This document shows positions 61,042 to 64,000 of a DNA stretch of 64,000 nucleotides, in pieces; the first letter of the stretch is position 1; the number at the start of each line of letters is the position of its first letter. The stretch is from RGIG9608 sp045612365. Lineage in GTDB: Bacteria > Bacteroidota > Bacteroidia > Bacteroidales > Paludibacteraceae. The translations under genes and the position numbers were made by a program. Where the stretch lies: the NCBI GenBank assembly GCA_045612365.1, contig JAZKYY010000011.1, positions 62,001 to 126,000 on the forward strand. Reading direction: 5' to 3'. The notes beneath the pieces are model-generated. The model worked only from the letters and a program-made list of their open reading frames with translations, searched no databases and was not told the DNA's origin.

Positions 61042-62034
61042 TTATTTTTCGAATGAACTTGGCTCTGGAAATAATTGTTCTAAAAAAGGATTCAAACGTC
61101 TTCTATGACTTTCTGTAGTGTTTTGATTGTCATTAACGCAAATCATCAAAGGATTGTATTTCTTTAAAGCCAAATTATAATTAGAAATATTAAGATCTAT
61201 GCATCTAGAATCATTTGCGTAACAATTGGTGAAAAAAGCTTGAATTTTATTCCAAATGCCATGGATGCGGTTATATCTTCCAACTTTGCGAAGTGTAGCG
61301 TGATTGGTTACAAGCATATAATAACTTACAAAGCAACGTTGCATATCATTTTCTCCACGAAACCTCTGAAATGTAGTTTTTTCCCATTCATCTTTATAAA
61401 GTGAGTTTATACAAAACTCATAATCACTTTTTAGATACGCATCAAAACTATGATGAGGCGCCACAGAAAACATTATTCCAAATTTTTCATATATAAGGTC
61501 TTGCATTCTTTTTATCGTTCGATTGTAATTTGCTTTATTTGCTCTTTTGCGACTAAATTTTTTCATGCGAACAATGGCATTCCCATTTGGATGAAAAAAG
61601 ATATCAGGAGAAATTGGTTTTACAAACAGGAAATCATCATTGCCGAGAATAAAATGTTCCGATAAGTTTGGAGTCTTATGCAAGCGACTTTCTATGGCTT
61701 GGCTATTAAAAACCGGTAAAGACTCTTTTGGAAAAATTTCAGAATGATCAACAATAGTAACTTTGGGATGATTCTCTTTCAACCAAGATGGGATTTGTTG
61801 ATCTGTTATTATGTAGATATGATTAATCCATGGAGCATATTTTTCTGCAGAACGCAAAGAGTATTTTAATTCATCGTTATTTCTCCATCTTGCATCTCCA
61901 GTTGTTTCTTTTGAGTTGTTATTGTTGGTTTTGAGAAAAGAGTTTTTTTTCTCTTGCCAATTCGGATCGTTATCATCAACCCATAGATAGACTAAATCAA
62001 TAGGAAACATATTTTGATTTTTATTTGAATTCAT
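61042..62034 (-). CDS. Stealth-family sugar-phosphate transferase
   Basis: Proteins of this family transfer hexose-1-phosphate, making phosphodiester-linked capsule or glycoprotein glycans. Conserved regions occur in order: PIDLVYLWVDDNDPNW (CR1), ARWRNNDELKYSLRSAEKYAPWINHIYIITDQQIPSWL (CR2), the FILGNDDFLFVKPISPDIFF block, and the CR4-type end with TNCYANDSRCIDLN. 330 residues. Its ATG overlaps the stop of the GT2 gene by 4 bp. Last in a four-gene minus-strand operon. Confidence 0.9.
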   Translation of the reverse strand: MNSNKNQNMFPIDLVYLWVDDNDPNWQEKKNSFLKTNNNNSKETTGDARWRNNDELKYSLRSAEKYAPWINHIYIITDQQIPSWLKENHPKVTIVDHSEIFPKESLPVFNSQAIESRLHKTPNLSEHFILGNDDFLFVKPISPDIFFHPNGNAIVRMKKFSRKRANKANYNRTIKRMQDLIYEKFGIMFSVAPHHSFDAYLKSDYEFCINSLYKDEWEKTTFQRFRGENDMQRCFVSYYMLVTNHATLRKVGRYNRIHGIWNKIQAFFTNCYANDSRCIDLNISNYNLALKKYNPLMICVNDNQNTTESHRRRLNPFLEQLFPEPSSFEK

Positions 62035-62972
62035 TTTTTTGAAAATAATGCATACGTTTTTACTATGAATTGAAATATCACTGGTGTGCGGTAATTGCAG
62101 CTTAATTTCGATTTTCTAATCGCATTATTTAACCAAGGGAATTCAGACCACAAGTCATAATTGTGAATTATTGCATGCCATCCGGCTCGTAGTACAATGC
62201 CTCCTGCTACTTTTCTAATAGGACTAGTTTGTAAATTGTCCATGTAGTGCGCATAAAGATCAAGTAGGTTTCTAGATGATTCTATATGACGTTTTTCCCT
62301 TTTTTGAGAACACATTGCATTCTCATTGTCTTTTCGGTAATGATAAAGAACTTCAGGAAGTTGAACAATTTTATTTGCGTAGAAAATAATTTGAGACATT
62401 AGACAAATGTCTTCATGCATGCCTAATTTGGGAGTGTGAATTGTATTATTTGTATAAAGCGATTTCCTAAAACATTTGGTTACTCCATAACCAAAAGATG
62501 AGTAATTAAATATATTTTCTATCCAAAGTTCTTTTGTTTTTTCTGTGTATTCTTTTTCTTTTTTTATACTTCTCTTGTTTTTATACTCTTTTATTAAATC
62601 AAAATAGACGATATCAGCATTGGTGGCTTCTGCTGTAGCCACTATCTTTTCAACAGCATTGTGTTCCAACCAATCGTCGGAGTCAGCGAATAAAATGTAT
62701 TCGCCTTCTGCAGCTTCAATACCAACTCTGCGGGTAGTAGGAAGACCTTCGTTTTCTTTGTTGATAATTATAATATCGCTTTTCTTGTGTGAAAATTTTT
62801 CCTCAATAACTCTATTCAAGACGTCCATAGAGAGATCCTTGGAACCATCATTTACAAAAACAAGTTGAAGGTTTTTGTATGTTTGATTTAGTGCGCTTTC
62901 GGCGAACTTTTGGATGTATTTTTCAACTCCATATATTGGAACAACAAGCGATATTTTATATTTACTCATCAA
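62031..62972 (-). CDS. Family 2 glycosyltransferase
   Basis: A GT-A type sugar transferase, 313 residues. VVPIYGVEKYIQKFAESALNQTYKNLQLVFVNDGSKD is the nucleotide-binding strand; the metal motif is ADSDD (96-100). NKENEGLPTTRRVGIEAAEGEYILF joins them. The later MHEDICLMSQIIFYANKI block contains the ED of the catalytic base. It overlaps both neighbours by 4 bp, so all three are one coupled unit. Sugar specificity cannot be read from sequence. Confidence 0.92.
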   Translation of the reverse strand: MMSKYKISLVVPIYGVEKYIQKFAESALNQTYKNLQLVFVNDGSKDLSMDVLNRVIEEKFSHKKSDIIIINKENEGLPTTRRVGIEAAEGEYILFADSDDWLEHNAVEKIVATAEATNADIVYFDLIKEYKNKRSIKKEKEYTEKTKELWIENIFNYSSFGYGVTKCFRKSLYTNNTIHTPKLGMHEDICLMSQIIFYANKIVQLPEVLYHYRKDNENAMCSQKREKRHIESSRNLLDLYAHYMDNLQTSPIRKVAGGIVLRAGWHAIIHNYDLWSEFPWLNNAIRKSKLSCNYRTPVIFQFIVKTYALFSKK

Positions 62973-63847
62973 TTTTCGTATTTTGATTTTTTAGGAAAAA
63001 CGCGTGAAAATCCGTCAAGCATTACATCTTTCATTTTTATGTATTTCCTTTCGCTAATTTGAACATCGTTTATGCATAGAAGTTGACGAGATGGTTGTGT
63101 GATAGCTTTGAAAAGTTTTTTAGAAGAAACAGATCCTATTGAAATATGTTTTTTTGAAATCTCTTTATTGATAATTTTTCCTTTGAGGAACATATAATCT
63201 AGGAACATATATTGATTGATGTTTTTGCGAGTACGGATTGTTGATCTTAATGCAAAAATTTCATCTTTCATTTTGTCATACAATAGTTTGCATTCGCTTT
63301 TGAGCATAGGAGTACAAATGTGCTGGGGACGAAGAAACCACCAAGTTTTTTTTGACCCAAGAGCTTTGCGTGCCATGCAATCTGAATTTCGGCAGATTTG
63401 CTTGAACATATTAATGGATAAAATATGATGGCTCATTCTTATTACACCTTTTCCGTTTCTAAAAAAATCTGTTGATTCACATTTCGCAACGGGGAAACAA
63501 TCATCGTTGAAATAGAGGAACTCTTCGTCCAAATCTTCAATGCAATGCAAATGCGTTTCTATTGGATTGCAATTGAAAGTTGGTAAATATACCGCAGGAA
63601 TAATATCTTGGTGGAAAACAACATTTACCTCATCTCGATTTATCCACTCAGGCACTTGGCTCTCTTGAGAAACAACCAAATGTACTTTACGAATAAAAGG
63701 CATATTTTTTTCTATACCACGGAATAAATAACGTAACGTTCCCCAATCTCGAAAACGTTTCTCAAGAATGGGAGCATTGGTATACCTTTCGTACTCTTTT
63801 TGCCAAAGTGGGTCAAGCCCATTGACGTATGTAATAACTATATCCAT
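62969..63847 (-). CDS. Second Stealth-family sugar-phosphate transferase
   Basis: 292 residues with the same region order as the protein at 61042: MDIVITYVNGLDPLW, FRDWGTLRYLFRGIEKNMPFIRKVHLVVSQESQVPEWI, and EEFLYFNDDCFPVAK. It differs from that one in most positions (for example TYVNGLDPLW against LWVDDNDPNW), so it is an old paralogue and not a recent copy. Six bp separate it from the upstream acyltransferase gene. Confidence 0.88.
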   Translation of the reverse strand: MDIVITYVNGLDPLWQKEYERYTNAPILEKRFRDWGTLRYLFRGIEKNMPFIRKVHLVVSQESQVPEWINRDEVNVVFHQDIIPAVYLPTFNCNPIETHLHCIEDLDEEFLYFNDDCFPVAKCESTDFFRNGKGVIRMSHHILSINMFKQICRNSDCMARKALGSKKTWWFLRPQHICTPMLKSECKLLYDKMKDEIFALRSTIRTRKNINQYMFLDYMFLKGKIINKEISKKHISIGSVSSKKLFKAITQPSRQLLCINDVQISERKYIKMKDVMLDGFSRVFPKKSKYEN

Positions 63848-63853
63848 ATAGCT

Positions 63854-64000
63854 TTATTTTTTACATTTTTCTCCAAAGATGCGGATTTGCTTTTCTGGAG
63901 TATGTTTCCACCGGCGGTGCGACCACATCCACAACTCCGGACAATCTATTATCTGTTTTTCTAAAATTCTCGCATAACGCTCATTTATCTCGTGAGGAGC
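63854..64000 (-). CDS. Lipid A acyltransferase (LpxL/HtrB-like), C-terminal fragment
   Basis: The last 48 residues of a gene that continues beyond the window. EINERYARILEKQIIDCPELWMWSHRRWKHTP matches the conserved C-terminal end of LpxL/LpxM-type acyltransferases (T/E-x-x-Y-x-x-x-L-E-x-x-I-x-x-x-P-x-x-W-x-W-x-H-R-R-W-K). They add a secondary acyl chain to lipid A in the inner membrane. It is probably the first or upstream gene of the Stealth/GT2 operon (6 bp gap). Confidence 0.85.
   Translation of the reverse strand, partial: APHEINERYARILEKQIIDCPELWMWSHRRWKHTPEKQIRIFGEKCKK

Overview
The window is a low-GC stretch of a Bacteroidota chromosome, most probably order Bacteroidales. Four things point there: a SusC/SusD pair; many promoters of the Bacteroidota type (TTG, 19 bp, TAnnTTTG); small proteins typical of the phylum (DUF4295, DUF4494, DUF3109, DUF2147); and a Na+-pumping methylmalonyl-CoA decarboxylase operon plus an Rnf complex, as in succinate/propionate fermenters. 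Genus cannot be settled from sequence reading alone. There is no rRNA, CRISPR array, IS element or prophage.

Layout. 1-2.7 kb: 3' end of susC, then susD. 2.7-5.7 kb (-): aroE, a DedA-family membrane protein and a TPR protein. 5.8-10.7 kb (+): ispG, dCMP deaminase, a C-terminal processing protease and a RidA/chorismatase-like protein, overlapping or nearly so. 10.74-11.09 kb: a probable unassigned structured RNA, followed by a small secreted protein. 11.7-13.2 kb (-): radical SAM gene and nth. 13.2-13.95 kb: decayed, apparently gene-free DNA. 14-19.8 kb: rseC-like gene and rnfBCDGEA. 19.8-21.3 kb: metallo-beta-lactamase-fold hydrolase (-), then rpmB, rpmG and a DUF4295 gene. 21.4-24.05 kb (-): a visibly GC-richer two-gene island, a TagF-like glycerophosphotransferase and an asparagine-synthase-like/glycerol-3-phosphate cytidylyltransferase fusion. 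24.1-29.1 kb: metK behind a structured leader, DUF4494, pepT, DUF3109, queA. 29.2-30.7 kb: rpsU, xerC-type recombinase, hpf.

30.8-43.7 kb is the translation/transcription core: tRNA-Thr-Tyr-Gly-Thr, tuf, tRNA-Trp, secE, nusG, rplK, rplA, rplJ, rplL, rpoB, rpoC. 43.8-46.9 kb holds an outer-membrane barrel, DUF721, a TtcA-like enzyme and an agmatine-deiminase-family enzyme. 46.9-52.3 kb (-) is an operon of a large TPR protein, an outer-membrane barrel and a TatD-like hydrolase. 52.4-56.9 kb (-) is the methylmalonyl-CoA epimerase/decarboxylase operon, whose biotin carrier has two biotinyl domains. 57-59.3 kb carries DUF2147 and dnaA. 59.4-61 kb (-) carries tRNA-Arg and mlaE/mlaF. 61-64 kb (-) is a surface-glycan operon: lpxL-type acyltransferase end, Stealth protein, GT2, Stealth protein.

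How they work together: the Rnf complex and the decarboxylase both couple catabolism to ion gradients. The island at 21.4-24 kb and the operon at 61-64 kb both look like machinery for phosphate-linked surface polymers.

The most interesting items are the metK leader (possible pseudoknot and start-codon-proximal hairpin), the roughly 310-nt structured RNA at 10.76-11.07 kb, the asparagine-synthase/cytidylyltransferase fusion, the chorismatase-like gene, and a 13-bp perfect dyad wrapped round the tRNA-tuf promoter. All assignments come from reading motifs and context; no database search was run.
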